Below, in pieces: positions 23,624 through 34,527 of a stretch of DNA of 64,000 nucleotides. The notes beneath the pieces were generated by a model. The model made no database searches. It saw only the letters and a list, made by a program, of their open reading frames with translations, and had not been told where the DNA came from. The stretch is from Marvania coccoides. Taxonomy: Eukaryota > Chlorophyta > Trebouxiophyceae > Chlorellales > Chlorellaceae. The stretch's first letter is position 1. Each line of letters opens with the position of its first letter. The position numbers were made by a program, and so were the translations under genes. The stretch spans positions 372,001 through 436,000 of the forward strand of contig OY978102.1 of assembly GCA_963854735.1 (NCBI GenBank). Reading direction: 5' to 3'.

Positions 23624-25147
23624 ATGCATACGATGGACGTGGAAGCCATCGTGCTCGCGTCGCTGGATATTACATCAATCACGCACAAACGAAAGGTCGA
23701 GGAGTGCGTCCCCGCAGCAGACCTCCTCACACACGCCGCCAGCCCTCTCTCGCGCGCAGCTAGCGCCGATGGGGCCTGCGAGATTGACGCCTGCGCTGTA
23801 AAAGCCCCTCGAACTCTACGCCCCACCGCCAGCAGCTCGGTGCTGAAGCCCACAGTGAGCGAGCCCGCAGGGGGATGCTGGGGAGCCTCCCCCACCCCTC
23901 CGTCCACACTTCAAGCAGCCGACCACCTCCCGTCTCCCTCTTCTTCCCCCAGCTCAGCAGCACCGCTCACACGACGGCCGTCCTCAGCAGCAGAATCCTC
24001 CCAAAATGCTGCTACCACCGCGCTCGCGAACGGTGCCCTCCCCGCAGCGGCGTTGTCCTGGAGCGACTTGCCCGACGACGTGCTGCTCCGCGTCACGAAG
24101 CTGCTTCCGTCTCACTACCCCCGCGTGCTGCGCACGGTGTGCCGCTCCTGGCGGGGTGCCTCTGACCGGTTGGTGCGCTTCGCGCGCCCCGAAGGCCTCA
24201 TCGCAGCAGCCCCCACGCAGCGCCACCACCAGACCCTAGCCTGCCGCTTCCCGAATTTATCGGCGCTGGATCTGTCGTGCTGCGACGCAGCGCTGGAGGT
24301 GCGCGGCCCCTGTGAGCTGGTGCTGCGCTCCCGACTGCGGGACGACAGCTTGGCAGACCTCGCGGGGCTGCGGCGGCTCACGCAGCTGGTGCTGCGAGGG
24401 TGCGGAGATCTCACCTGTGCCGGGCTGAGCCACTTGGCGGCCCTCCCGCTGCTGGAGTCCGTGGATCTGTCGCACTGTGCAGGGCTGAAAGACTCGGGGC
24501 TGGTGGAGGGGCTTCAAGGGCTGGTACTCGTGCGAGGGCTCAACTTTTTGGGGTGTTGGGGGCTGTCAGACCACGCAATCACGCTGCTGGCCGCGTTGCC
24601 GGCGCTGCAGCGGCTGGTGGTGCCCCCTCGGATCACGGACGCGGGGCTGGGCGCCCTGGCGGCGGCGCCCGCGCTGCAGCGGGTGGCTGTGCGGGGGTGC
24701 TCCAGAATTACGCCTGCCGGTATCAGCGCGTTGTTGAAAGCTCGGTGCCTGCGGAGGGTGGTGATCAGTCGGTGTCCAGGCGTGTCTGCGGCGGCGTTGG
24801 GCGGAGTGGCCCCCAACCTTAGCATCGTGAGCTGCAACGCGGTTGGAGCGCGGCGACAGGGCGGCCCCGTTGGCGCCGGCCCCAACGTTGCAGCGCTGGC
24901 GGCAGCTGCTGGAGGAGGAGCGGGTGAGGGCAATGCCATCGCCGCTGCAGGCATCGGTGGCTACAATGGCAACAATGCAGCAGCAGCGGCGGTGAATGCA
25001 GCGGCGGCAGCAGCATTGGCTGGTGGCGGCGGTGTCTATGGTGGTGGCGGCTATGGAGGGGGAGGAGGATTGCTGCACAGGGACGCCATGGCATCGGCTG
25101 TGCTCCCCCCTGACCTGCAGCTCCTAATGGCCAACCTCAACAACTGA
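23624..25147 (+). CDS. F-box/leucine-rich-repeat protein
   Basis: Single-exon gene, 507 aa. A disordered Ser/Pro-rich N-terminus is followed by an F-box (about residues 143-185, WSDLPDDVLLRVTKLLP then VCRSWRGASD), and by an array of cysteine-containing leucine-rich repeats (about 205-400: LTQLVLRGCGDLTCAGLSHL, LESVDLSHCAGLKDSGL, LQRVAVRGCSRITPAGISAL). The C-terminus is Ala/Gly-rich low complexity. F-box/LRR proteins are substrate receptors of SCF (Skp1-Cullin1) ubiquitin ligases: the F-box binds Skp1 and the LRR horseshoe binds the target. The substrate cannot be read from sequence. Another in-frame ATG lies nine bases downstream (23633), so the exact start is open by three codons. Convergent with the deubiquitinase gene that follows, probably by chance. 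Confidence 0.85.
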   Translation: MHTMDVEAIVLASLDITSITHKRKVEECVPAADLLTHAASPLSRAASADGACEIDACAVKAPRTLRPTASSSVLKPTVSEPAGGCWGASPTPPSTLQAADHLPSPSSSPSSAAPLTRRPSSAAESSQNAATTALANGALPAAALSWSDLPDDVLLRVTKLLPSHYPRVLRTVCRSWRGASDRLVRFARPEGLIAAAPTQRHHQTLACRFPNLSALDLSCCDAALEVRGPCELVLRSRLRDDSLADLAGLRRLTQLVLRGCGDLTCAGLSHLAALPLLESVDLSHCAGLKDSGLVEGLQGLVLVRGLNFLGCWGLSDHAITLLAALPALQRLVVPPRITDAGLGALAAAPALQRVAVRGCSRITPAGISALLKARCLRRVVISRCPGVSAAALGGVAPNLSIVSCNAVGARRQGGPVGAGPNVAALAAAAGGGAGEGNAIAAAGIGGYNGNNAAAAAVNAAAAAALAGGGGVYGGGGYGGGGGLLHRDAMASAVLPPDLQLLMANLNN

Positions 25148-25912
25148 GTTGAGGCCATTACAAACAAAAAAACCGTTATTTATTTGTTGGTATTTATTTG
25201 TTGGCGGAAGCACACTTGTCTTTGCCGCCTGGTTTGATTATAACAAGCTTCCGGTGCGCGAAATGTGGCTTTTAGCGAATAGTTGTAGTTGCACAGTATA
25301 AACGAATGTGGGTTTCATGTGTGTTAGCGCTCTCTGAGCCAATGAACGTGCTTTTCATCTTACGACCTTGCGAACAGCATGCAAAAAACTATAAATTCAA
25401 TCGTTATATATCGCCCCCTTTATCGATCTCTCTCCCTCCCAAAGTCATGACCCTTTTTTTTTCCTTTGCTTCCGTTCTCTTTCGCCCTTTCTTCTTATTT
25501 CTTCTCCTTCCTTCTCCTTCATTTTTCTTTCATTCTCCCCTGCCAGTGTGCATGAATCAAGACGCCCTGAAGGCGCCCCTGCACGTCATCAAGAACCCTT
25601 TTTTCACCTGTTATGCCCCCGATTTCATTGCAATAGTGGAATTCGTGTGTCCATGATGCATCTACCACCATCATTTCATTCCCGGCCAGTATTTAGCTGC
25701 TTCCTTTATTTCTGCTCATGTTTATATACAGCATATCTACTAGTATTTCTGCCAAGCTTTTTCTATCTCCTTGTGTAACGATCGACCAAGCATTCCACCA
25801 ACCCCTGTCAGCTTCACATCTCGACCTGGCCAGCTGCTCAAACCTCTGACTTCTTTCCACTTCTTTTTCTGTGCAGACTGCGTTTCTTTCTTTTTTACAC
25901 ATTTTTACACAT
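25148..25912. other. Intergenic between convergent genes, pyrimidine-rich
   Basis: A strong C/T-rich stretch (about 25430-25545) ends in a CAG and resembles an intron 3' end, but I find no exon on either side that continues a reading frame. No gene is supported here. Confidence 0.4.
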
Positions 25913-26882
25913 TCAATCGTCTGCTGCTGCCAATGCAATCAGCGAGAAGTTTAGGCTGGATGACCGCTCCACGAAGTTGCGCCGCACCACCTGGGCCGCC
26001 CTGTGCAGCAGCGAAGCTCCCTCGGTTGGGCCGTGATCAATGGCCCCCGCCTTGCGCCCATCCAGCTCCCAAACGTGGCCGTCCACCTCAACGAACGCCA
26101 CAAAGTGAAGTTCGATGTCTGCGTCAGCGGGGGGAGCCTCGGTGACGCCCTTCTGGCCCATTTCCTGCAAAATATATTTAAAAAAAAAACGATGAGCGAC
26201 AGCCGGTTTCGAAGACAATCAATGTTTCGAAGACCACAATTAATCATTAAAAAGCTAGGAAAAATAGCTGGACAAAGGCTGCATGCATGATGATAATGCG
26301 GAAAGAAAGAAAGAAAGTCACCTCGTGCATGGCGTCCAGCGAGGGCGCCCCCTCCGGCGGCGCTTCCAAGAATTTTCCGCGCTCCTCAGGCGACATATCT
26401 CGCGTTTCCGCCAAAAACTTGCTCATGAAGGAATCGGGAGCGAGCTGCAGGGCACCCTGGGCGTTGGCCACGGCGTGCAGCAGCGCGATGGTGCCGCAGG
26501 CGTTGCCGATGGTCTGTTTCATGTAGTAAACGCTGAATGGAGGGGCCTTGGCCACTCCAGACTCCTCCTCTACCAAAAAAAATGATTAATGAGTGGCAAA
26601 CTTCAGATATTTGGAAAAGAGTGGGACAAGGACGACGCGGGTGCTGAATTGTTTTTTATATCCACCTTCTTTGCGGAGCTGCTCGGTGTCGCGGGTGATG
26701 GGGAAGAGGCAGATGACTGCTAAGGCAGGGGAGGGCACCATGCTCAGCAGTTCGTCGTCCAGACCCAAGACGTCACAAAACTGGTAGGCTGTGGGGACAT
26801 TCAACACTCCCATTTTGAGCGCAAACTCATCGAGGACCTCGGGGTTGGATTCTAAGGGGATCCAGTGCGTGGTTGATGTCAT
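25913..26882 (-). CDS. Ubiquitin C-terminal hydrolase, UCHL3 type (peptidase C12)
   Basis: Three exons on the minus strand: 26882-26666, 26569-26322 and 26164-25913 (GT-AG), giving 238 aa, close to the roughly 230 aa of UCHL1/UCHL3. The whole family signature is present: WIPLESNPEVLDEFA at the N-terminus, QTIGNACGTIALLHA with catalytic Cys97 and oxyanion Gln91, then HFVAFVEVDGHVWELDG with His175 and Asp190 completing the triad. The long crossover-loop segment (DMSPEERGKFLE) is also recognisable. The enzyme removes small adducts from the ubiquitin (or NEDD8) C-terminus in the cytosol. An upstream in-frame GTG exists, but the ATG at 26882 is where homology begins. Confidence 0.93.
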
Positions 26883-27385
26883 TTTTGCGAGGGGTGGGGT
26901 GGGGTGGGGTGAGGAGAGAGGGGTGGGTTTGCGAGTGATCACTCGCTTTTGAACTTAATTGGAACACGCTAACTTTTTTTAAAGATAATTTGGAGCAAAA
27001 CCAAATAGGTGGGAGAAATTTTCGAATGTAAATTGTTTAAATGATAAAATACGTTTTGATTCAATGACAGAAACAATAAAACGGCCAGAAGAAGCGCAGG
27101 AAAAGTTTGTTGGCAGCAGGTTGAAGATTTCATTGAACTGAGGCTCAATCTTGCTGTATGTCCACGTTGCATCTGAAGCATAGAGGAAACCCAGAGAACC
27201 TCTCGTGTACAATTTTTTTACACACAAATACGTCGTCGCGATATTCAATAACAAATTATTATAGCATATAGCATGGTGTATTACCTACAAATATTGGAAA
27301 ATGCAAAAACTTCTTTTCTTTATTCAATATTTCCAACAATCTCACTCATTTTTTTTCTCAAACTGATAAAAAAAAATAATGTCAT
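26883..27385. other. Intergenic, AT-rich
   Basis: Lies upstream of the UCH gene and downstream of the DNL gene. A minus-strand open frame (27254-26979) is AT-rich with no domain, so I do not call it a gene. Confidence 0.4.
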
Positions 27386-28125
27386 TCACGCTGCCTTTTC
27401 ATTTCCCGCTGCTGCTGCCGCTGCTGCTGCTGCTGTTGCTGCATCCTTCATTGCCGCGGCCGCAACCGGCCCCACCAGGTCTTCAGGCGTCAGCTCTAAC
27501 GTATTGTCCGCCAGCCGAGTCACCACCGTCTGCCCCCGCTCCGCCGCAAAATCTTCGACGTTTCCCTTTGTTCCAAACCAGCCGAGGTGGTCTGCTATCA
27601 AGTGCTTCACCCCACACCCAGAGCACTCAACCAGCACCACGCCGCTGGTGTAGGCAGCCTTGGAGAAGGCTTTGACCGACCGCACTTCGCAGCGGCCGCA
27701 TGTGAACATCATGACCAGCTCTTTCCGATCGAAATCGACGTGGCCTTCGGGCACCTTGGGGCGAGAAGAAGCAGCTGCGGTTTGGGAGGAGAAGGAAGAG
27801 GAGGGAGAGGGCTGCTCTGCAGGAGCTGGGGTTTCAGTGGGGGCGGTGGTAGATGCTTCTTTGGTGGGGGTGAAGCTGCTGCCAAAGGTGCGGAAGGCAT
27901 CGATAGAGCGCAGCGTCCAGGGCCCGCTGGTGGCCTCTGCTGTCAAGGCATCGCGCAGGCCGGAGCTGCAGAAGGTGTGAGTGGAACAAAATAAAATCAG
28001 TTCTGTCTTAAAAATTGGCTTTGGTTTTCAAGTGAAATTGGAATCTAAATATTGGCCTACCCTCCTGTGCTAGAAAGAACTCTGCTAGAGCGCAGAGCCC
28101 CTTTTGCAAGGTGACAGGCCACCAT
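27386..28125 (-). CDS. DNL-type zinc-finger protein (Zim17/HEP family), mitochondrial or plastid
   Basis: Two exons on the minus strand, 28125-28061 and 27965-27386, giving 214 aa. The C-terminal half holds the DNL zinc finger: FTCGRCEVRS and ECSGCGVKHLIADHLGWFG (two CxxC pairs, then the conserved HLIADHLGWF block). These proteins escort organellar Hsp70 and keep it from aggregating. The first exon supplies a short N-terminus rich in Arg, Ser, Leu and Ala without acids (MVACHLAKGALRSSRVLSS), which looks like an organellar targeting peptide. That exon was found from its in-phase donor (gtaggc), because the large exon has no ATG before its conserved part. A low-complexity alanine tail ends the protein. 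Mitochondrial versus plastid targeting is undecided. Confidence 0.85.
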
Positions 28126-28422
28126 GAAGCAATCAGTTCTCTCGTTCCCTGAAATGGTGACAAAGTTGCAGCTCTCCTAGCTGTCTATGTAACTGAAAAA
28201 TGGTTTTGATGGGTTGCAAATTAAATTAAAAAAGGGGATTTTGAAGGAGAACAACTTTGAGCTGGTCTGCTGGATTGCCGAATCCTGCAGTTTGCTCATT
28301 TTAATCTCGACATGAATTTAGCAAGTGTACATTAAAATAAGCTTTAACCTCCTACTGAAGGGTTCGGCTCGTTTCATCACCATGTCTCTTCATAAATAAA
28401 TCTCTGATTGTTCTTGCGAAAA

Positions 28423-29547
28423 ATGGCGTCCAAAGCGACGGCCCTGGCGCTAGCAGCCGTTGTGGCTTGCATTTTCTTCGCTACAAAATCATGGCTTGTC
28501 AACTTCAACCCCACTCCGCCAGGCCCTTGGCCCTTCTTCTTCGGCCACTCGAAATCAACCGCCACCGCTGGCCTTCTCCCACCGCTGTCTGCGCTGGAGG
28601 AGCTGCCCGGCACCGACATCCTGAGCTGGGCCCAGTGGCCCCTGAAGGGAATGCGCTTTGCTGCGCTCAACAAAGACCATTCTTTTAACCAAATTTTAGC
28701 CCAACCAAACCTTCAGACTGGAGCCTTGGTGCTCATCCTTCCCGGCAGCAAAACCGACCGCTCCCTGCGGCGCAGAGACCAAGGCGAGCCCTGGATCTCC
28801 CTGGCACCCAACGCCTCCACCCGCCTCGCCGCCGCCCTCTCCTTTGACGCCCTGGAGGCGGCGGCAGAAGTGCTGGAAGCCAAGCTGCTGCAGGGCCGCA
28901 GACTTCACCCTTTCCGCGTGGAAACCGCTGAGATGCAGCTGTGCCGCGGCCGCGGTGGAGCTTGCGCTGTGTGGGAGGTTTCCAGCGGCCGCCTTGTTGT
29001 AGACGACGGCTTAATTGGAGTGATGGCGAGCGCCCCAGGCCTACCGAAGCTGTTGAGCAGGTTTGTGGGCAATTTTGCGGCGCAGCTGGCCGCCATCGCG
29101 CCCTCGATCGCCTCCCCTAACAGCTGGCAATCTTCTGAAAACACCGGCTGTAGCAACGACACTGCCCACGCACAGAAACAGGATGAGGCGCCTGGCTCAG
29201 GTAAAGAGGGCTACCTACTCCACACAATGGCAGAGTCGGCGGTGAAGGCCGCCACAGCTGCACTCACGCTGCTAATGGCGGCGCAGCTGCCGCTGTGGTG
29301 GTGCCTGGCGTGTCCATTGGTGCTGGGCTTGTTGGCGCCCTTCATTTTCAACTTCGGGCTCACCGCCGCCGCGGAGGAGCTGTGCGCCACCATGCAGCTG
29401 CCGGATGACACGTGCGCCGACCTGTGGTGGGGCGCGTTTGCGCTGGCGTTGGTTTTGTCGCTGGGGGCTGCAGTGCCGGTGGTCTATGTCTGCCACCTTA
29501 AGGACTGCGGGAGGCGGGCTCTGGGCGGGATATGCGGCAGCGGGTGA
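28423..29547 (+). CDS. Membrane protein of unknown function
   Basis: Single-exon gene, 374 aa; ATG at 28423 preceded by AAAA. There is one hydrophobic segment at residues 5-22 (signal anchor or signal peptide). A large soluble part follows (about 23-270). Near the C-terminus come two or three hydrophobic helices (about 275-310 and 335-360), with a short Cys/Asp loop between them and a Cys/Gly/Arg tail. No motif of a family I know is visible. Codon composition is as GC-rich as its neighbours, supporting a genuine gene. It is divergent from the DNL gene with about 300 bases between the two starts. Confidence 0.7.
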   Translation: MASKATALALAAVVACIFFATKSWLVNFNPTPPGPWPFFFGHSKSTATAGLLPPLSALEELPGTDILSWAQWPLKGMRFAALNKDHSFNQILAQPNLQTGALVLILPGSKTDRSLRRRDQGEPWISLAPNASTRLAAALSFDALEAAAEVLEAKLLQGRRLHPFRVETAEMQLCRGRGGACAVWEVSSGRLVVDDGLIGVMASAPGLPKLLSRFVGNFAAQLAAIAPSIASPNSWQSSENTGCSNDTAHAQKQDEAPGSGKEGYLLHTMAESAVKAATAALTLLMAAQLPLWWCLACPLVLGLLAPFIFNFGLTAAAEELCATMQLPDDTCADLWWGAFALALVLSLGAAVPVVYVCHLKDCGRRALGGICGSG

Positions 29548-29782
29548 TGCCTTCCACTCTTTAGTGTATATTAGATAATTCTGCTTGAAAATTAGATGGC
29601 GGCTGAATAAAAAATTAAAAAAAATGGCGCTTTGCATGCTTATATGTACATTTTGTTTACGTTTTTGCCGTGCTGTTTCACTACTGATATGCTTGTATAT
29701 ATATCTCTTTGTTGTAAATGCATTACCTAGTATGCATCGTTAGAAAGCAGGAGCATGCACTCATTCTTTCTTATAGGCCCTC

Positions 29783-30600
29783 TCATCGGCAGCCCCGCCC
29801 CCGGCGCATCGTCGCCGCCCCTGCTCGCTGCCTCCTTATTCCACTCCTCCTTGAGTTCCAAGCAATTCCTTCTTTTAATTCCCATCGACAGCGCAGGCAC
29901 TCCTTTTCTGCGAGCTGAGCGAATTGAATAGCAGCGTCGTTGAACTCGACTGCATCGTCGAACTTTTTCCAGCATCGTGCAAGCATCGCCGTACAGTCCG
30001 CAAAGCGCGCAGACAGCCAGCGGCGCTGGTCGTCTCACTGCCAGAAGGTCATCGAGCGCGTGTAGCGCAACGAGCGCCTCCTCTGCGCGGCCCAGCTTCA
30101 GCAGCAAATGGGTTCGGCGCAGCGGCGGATGAGGGCTGTGCGGGTGGCTAGAAATGCACCCATTCACGCATTTCAGCGCTCCTTCAAAGTCTCCGACGTC
30201 CTCCAGCTGCTGCATGCGCGCAGCCACCTCGGAAAACTCAACATCACTTTCACTGTCGCTGCTGCTGCAGCTTCCGCTCTCGCTGCCCCCGCCTTCCGCT
30301 GACTCTGCAGGCTCATTAGAAACTTCGCCACTGTCTCCACCGCTGCGGCTCTCTTCCTCTTTGTCCGAGCTTACCAACCTGCCGCTGCTGCAGTCTCGCC
30401 CATACACCCTAAAGGTGCCCGCCCTCAGCAGCCGCCTGGCCTCCTGCGCCCAGCCCTCTCGCCAGTGCCTCTGCCTTTTTAACCGCCTCCAGGATCTCCG
30501 CGTGCTCCCGCCGCTGCAGCTGCAGCTCCTCTTTCTTGTGGTGCAGCAGGGTGCCGCTGCGTCCCACGATCTGCAGCTTTACTTTAAGGGGCGTTGAACT
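29783..30600 (-). pseudogene. Decayed TPR-family relic (3' part)
   Basis: Minus-strand reading gives KKEELQLQRREHAEILEAVK, then after a frame change EGWAQEARRLLRAG, an acidic Ser-rich linker, a TPR-like block (VGDFEGALKCVNGCISSHP and LLLKLGRAEEALVALHALDD), then after a second frame change KKFDDAVEFNDAAIQFAQLA. This has the same order of acidic linker plus TPR-like block as the 3' ends of the neighbouring TPR genes. No start codon or intact frame is found. It ends immediately next to the 3' end of the next copy. Unrecognised introns could explain one of the breaks, but not obviously both. Confidence 0.45.
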
Positions 30601-31516
30601 TTACAGCGCATTTACACAATCTGTAAAGATAATAGAGGTTCGCACACTCTTTTCGTAGTAAAATTTCATTTTTTGCCGCCGCCAGCAGAAGCCGTTTGTT
30701 TCTTCTGCTCCCGCTGTTTCGCCAGCTGCTTTAATCCTTCTGCGCACGTGGCCATCTTCTGCTCCATATTACTCACAAACACGGGTTCTCCCAGGCGATA
30801 GCCACACTCTGCAGCTGAACGAAAAGAAGCAATGGCCTCCTCCAGCCGGCCCGAGCTCACTGAAATATCGCCTTGCACGTCATAAATGGTGCAAGTAATG
30901 CTGGAAGGCAACTCCCGCCCCTTGATCAGATCTTGGGCGCGCTGCAAATCGACTGCCGCCGCCTCCGCAGCCCGGCCAAGCCGCATTGCCACCTGCGCCC
31001 TGCGGAGGTGTCCCAAGGGGTCATCAGGGCGGCGCTGGATGTAATCGCTGACGTGGCAAATCGCAGCATCGAACTTGCCGTCGCGCAACAGCTGAAGCAA
31101 CCGCTTGTCCATGTCATTGGCCTCTCCATCGATAACCACACCGCCGCTGCCGCTGCCGCCGCCGCCGCCAAAACGCTGCTGCCAAGGTGCTACAGCGTCC
31201 TTGCTGTCTTTATCACCGCCGCTAGGCTCCTCCCGCGGGTTTTCTCCATCGCGGTCGGGCTGCCGCCGCAACAACCTTCCGCCGTTGCTCTTCTCCTCCT
31301 CAATGAGGGCAGCGGCTTCCGCCTTCAATATCTCGAGGAGTTTTTTCATGTCGGCAGAGGCTCTGATGCCATGTGCAGGGTTGTCGCGCAGCATCGCTTC
31401 TTCAGCCGTTCTTATTAAGTGCCTCATCTCTTCCAAAACGCGCACTCGCTCCCCCATGGGCGTGTCCTCCAGCTTCATGATGGCATCCATGTCGTCGTCA
31501 GCCCCCAACACGTCCC

Positions 31517-31665
31517 CTGCAACGACCCAAAAGAAAAAAACTAATAAAATAAAAACTAATAAAAAACAGACACAACAAGAAGAAAAGGAAACCAATCGGT
31601 GATAAGCCATCGGCAACAAAGGAATGGAAAACAGCAAATATACAGATGAGAGAGCCAGCACTTGC
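31517..31665 (-). other. GC-AG intron in TPR copy 1
   Basis: The donor reads CTTG|gcaagt and the acceptor gttgcag|GG. Only this donor puts exons 3 and 4 in one frame. The same intron occurs at 45284-45417 in the duplicate. Confidence 0.65.
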
Positions 31666-32871
31666 CAAGGAAAATTCTTCCTCTAACTCGATTGTGAAAC
31701 GCTAGGAATTTGGCCTCCGGCAGCAGCCCAGAGCCGCCCAGAATCAGCGCCAGCGTGGCCTCCCTTGCAGCGTCCCGAACCAGTTCACGCCGGTCAGAGG
31801 TGGGTATATCAAGCGCCCGCGTGGCATCATCGAGGGCCACCTCGAGCAGCCACGAGCTGTGGATGAGGTGCCAGACCGCGCAGGAAGGAAATTCTGTCAA
31901 GGCATCGGAGACGATTTTCAGCGCCTCCAAGGAGACCATGCTGGGGGTGAATTGCGCAAGAATCGCTGCCCTCAGCTCCGAATACCTGTCGTCATCCTCC
32001 TGGCTTGCAAAAGAGACGTCGTCTATGCCAGCGCTGTTCTTCAAGTTCACTTTGCCGCCGCCTCTGCTGCCGCCGCTGCTGCTGCTGCTGCTGCTGGACT
32101 CCCCGCTCGGCTGCCGTCGCATCATCTCCCGGCTGTTGCCCTGCAGTTTCATGGCCGCGGCCGCCTTATCCAACCCTGCCTGTATTGCTTTCTCCACCGC
32201 CGCCTCTGCATGCATCACATTGGCGGGGGATTCATTGGTCAGCGATTTGATCTCTTTTAACTCTCTCCACGCGTCTGACGCGATCTCGCGGCTCCCCAAG
32301 GGCACGCCGTCCATGTCAAAGGCGGCACGAAGGTCGTCCTCCATCCCAAAAACATCTTCTGCAAGAAAGGAACGTAAACCGATGAAATATAGAAAAAAGT
32401 TAAAGTTAACAAAAAGAAATGCTCCTAATTGAGATGTAAAACGAAAACACTGTCGTTTGGGGGTACTCACGCAGCGGGCCTCTCGCTCGAGCGCGATTCA
32501 CCAGCGTCTGGAATCGCAGGTCGGGGGAGAGCGCCGGCACCGGCGCCTCCAGCTGCAGCGCCATGCTGGTATCGGAGATGGCAGCCAGCGCCAGGGAAAT
32601 GACGGTGTCATCCGAGGCGCTTTTCTTTTTGCCAGCTTTCGTGGCCTGCTGCAGCTGCAGCTGCAGCGCCGCTCGCATGGAGAACACCACTGCGCGGTGT
32701 TTGGAAATTCTGCCAGGGCGCAAGAAACCACCTTCACGGCTTCATCGACCGCGAGAAAGTTATTAAACGCCGCGGACACCTCGTTAACCAGCTCATCGAA
32801 CCTGGCGGCATCGGCTAGGTTGGCGAAAGTATATCTGACGTTGCCTTGTTCAGGCACTTCCAGTGATGCCC

Positions 32872-33027
<156 letters not shown>

Positions 33028-33659
33028 AGCGAGGGCTGTCGCTCTCCTCGGCGGCGCTCTCGTACTCGTCTTCGGAAGCGCTGTTTGAAGGGCCAGCGAG
33101 CAGGGACGCGCTGCCGCCGCCCCAGGTGTATTTGGGCGGCGAAAAGGGCTCGCGCTGCCTTCCCGCTGCTGCCAGCGCCTGCTCAGCCTCCGCCAGCACC
33201 TCCTGCGCGTGGTACCCAGCCTCAGGGTCCCCCACAGCCTGCTCAGCATACCACACAGCGGCAGACAGCTCGTCCAGCCCAATCAACGCCCGAGCCATGC
33301 GGATGTAGGAACGCAGGTGGCTGCAAAAGGAGTGGAGCCCATTGTATCAGCGCTAGAATAATTCGCGAAACTCGCAAATAACACATTCTAACTCACTCTT
33401 TGTTCAGGTAGATGGCTTTTTGGCAGTCAGATCGAGCCTCTTCGAATTTCTCAAGCTGCAGCAGAGCAGCAGCGCGGTTGGCGTAGATCATAAAGTCACT
33501 GGGGGTGTGCCTGCACGCCCAGTTCAGCGCAGCCACGCAATCGTAGAAATAGCCCTCTTTAAACAGCTCGATCGCTTTTTTCTTGGCCGCTTCCGTGGCC
33601 CAGTGCGGCTCCCGGAAGGGGGTTCCTCGCGCGCTACTAGTTTCCCACGCATCACCAAT

Positions 33660-34527
33660 TATTATGAAATAATTTCAGGATTCTTCGGCTGCAAATTCCC
33701 TGTTGTTGGAGCTTGGGTCGGTCTTTCTTCACCACCGCCCCCTTCACCGCCGTCCCCTACAGGCGCGCTTCCGGCTCCGCGAACGGGTCCATGGCGCGGC
33801 CAACGTCGTCAGGGGGGGCGCCCGAAGAGTCAATCGAAGAGCCGCGCGCGATTCCGCGGGGCCGAGACAATTTCCGGAAATCCCCCCCCCCCCCCCCCGA
33901 CATAATTACTTTAGTGTAGCGAACAAATTAGCGGGAAAGATTTGCCCGAATGACCGGAACTCCAAACTATAAATTGCCTGGCTGCGTCAGAGAAGAAGAC
34001 AGCACCGGTTGTTACAGGGCATGAGCCATTTTTTGCTACCGCCAGCAGCCTCAATTGATTTGTTCTCTTATAAACAGGCGCTTAACCGTCTGCTGTGTTA
34101 CACCCCAGCAAGTTTTCAGGCAATCTATATGCTAAATTGTTGTAAAATGCAACTGGCTTCTCTTTTGACGAATTTGAAAGGAAGTGCAGGACAGAAGTGT
34201 ACTTCAGTGTGAAGAATTCACAGGAGGTTTTAACGATCGATTCACTGCCATATATAAACTAGTATATTATCTCAATTCATAATTGAACTGGAGCTCAAAC
34301 TCGCGAGCAGCAGGCAGCAAGAGTTTTAGAAGACGAGAGGCTTTGACAATAAACAGAGGCGCTTGGTAATACTTATTTCATTTTTGCATCATGATTAGCG
34401 TTCACAAAGACGTTCACAAACTGTTGTCTGATTGTTTGCCACTTTATGCTGATTTGCAGGGCGACACTTCCCCCCCTTTTTTTCAGCTGTGTGAAAGGAC
34501 GCGATCAAGCGTGCTATCCTTCAGGCA
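33660..34527. other. Island left edge: 5' flank of TPR copy 1, C-run, AT-rich sequence
   Basis: 33606-33740 matches 44041-44170. A run of 17 C lies at 33882-33898. A GC-rich open stretch at 33760-33870 is flanked by AT-rich DNA and shows no recognisable protein on either strand. From 33900 to 34500 nothing is seen. The abrupt change in base composition may mark an insertion edge. Confidence 0.4.

Noticed and set aside
26979..27254. 91-codon minus-strand frame upstream of the DNL gene's end
   Set aside because: AT-rich with no domain and non-ATG context; composition matches intergenic DNA.
30873..32432. Plus-strand frames through the TPR copies (181, 240 and 165 codons)
   Set aside because: Present identically in both duplicates but only as mirror images of the minus-strand coding frames; Ser/Leu/Pro-rich with no motif.
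33760..33870. GC-rich open stretch with a possible short N-terminal exon on the minus strand
   Set aside because: All three frames into TPR copy 1 meet stops; no partner exon found.
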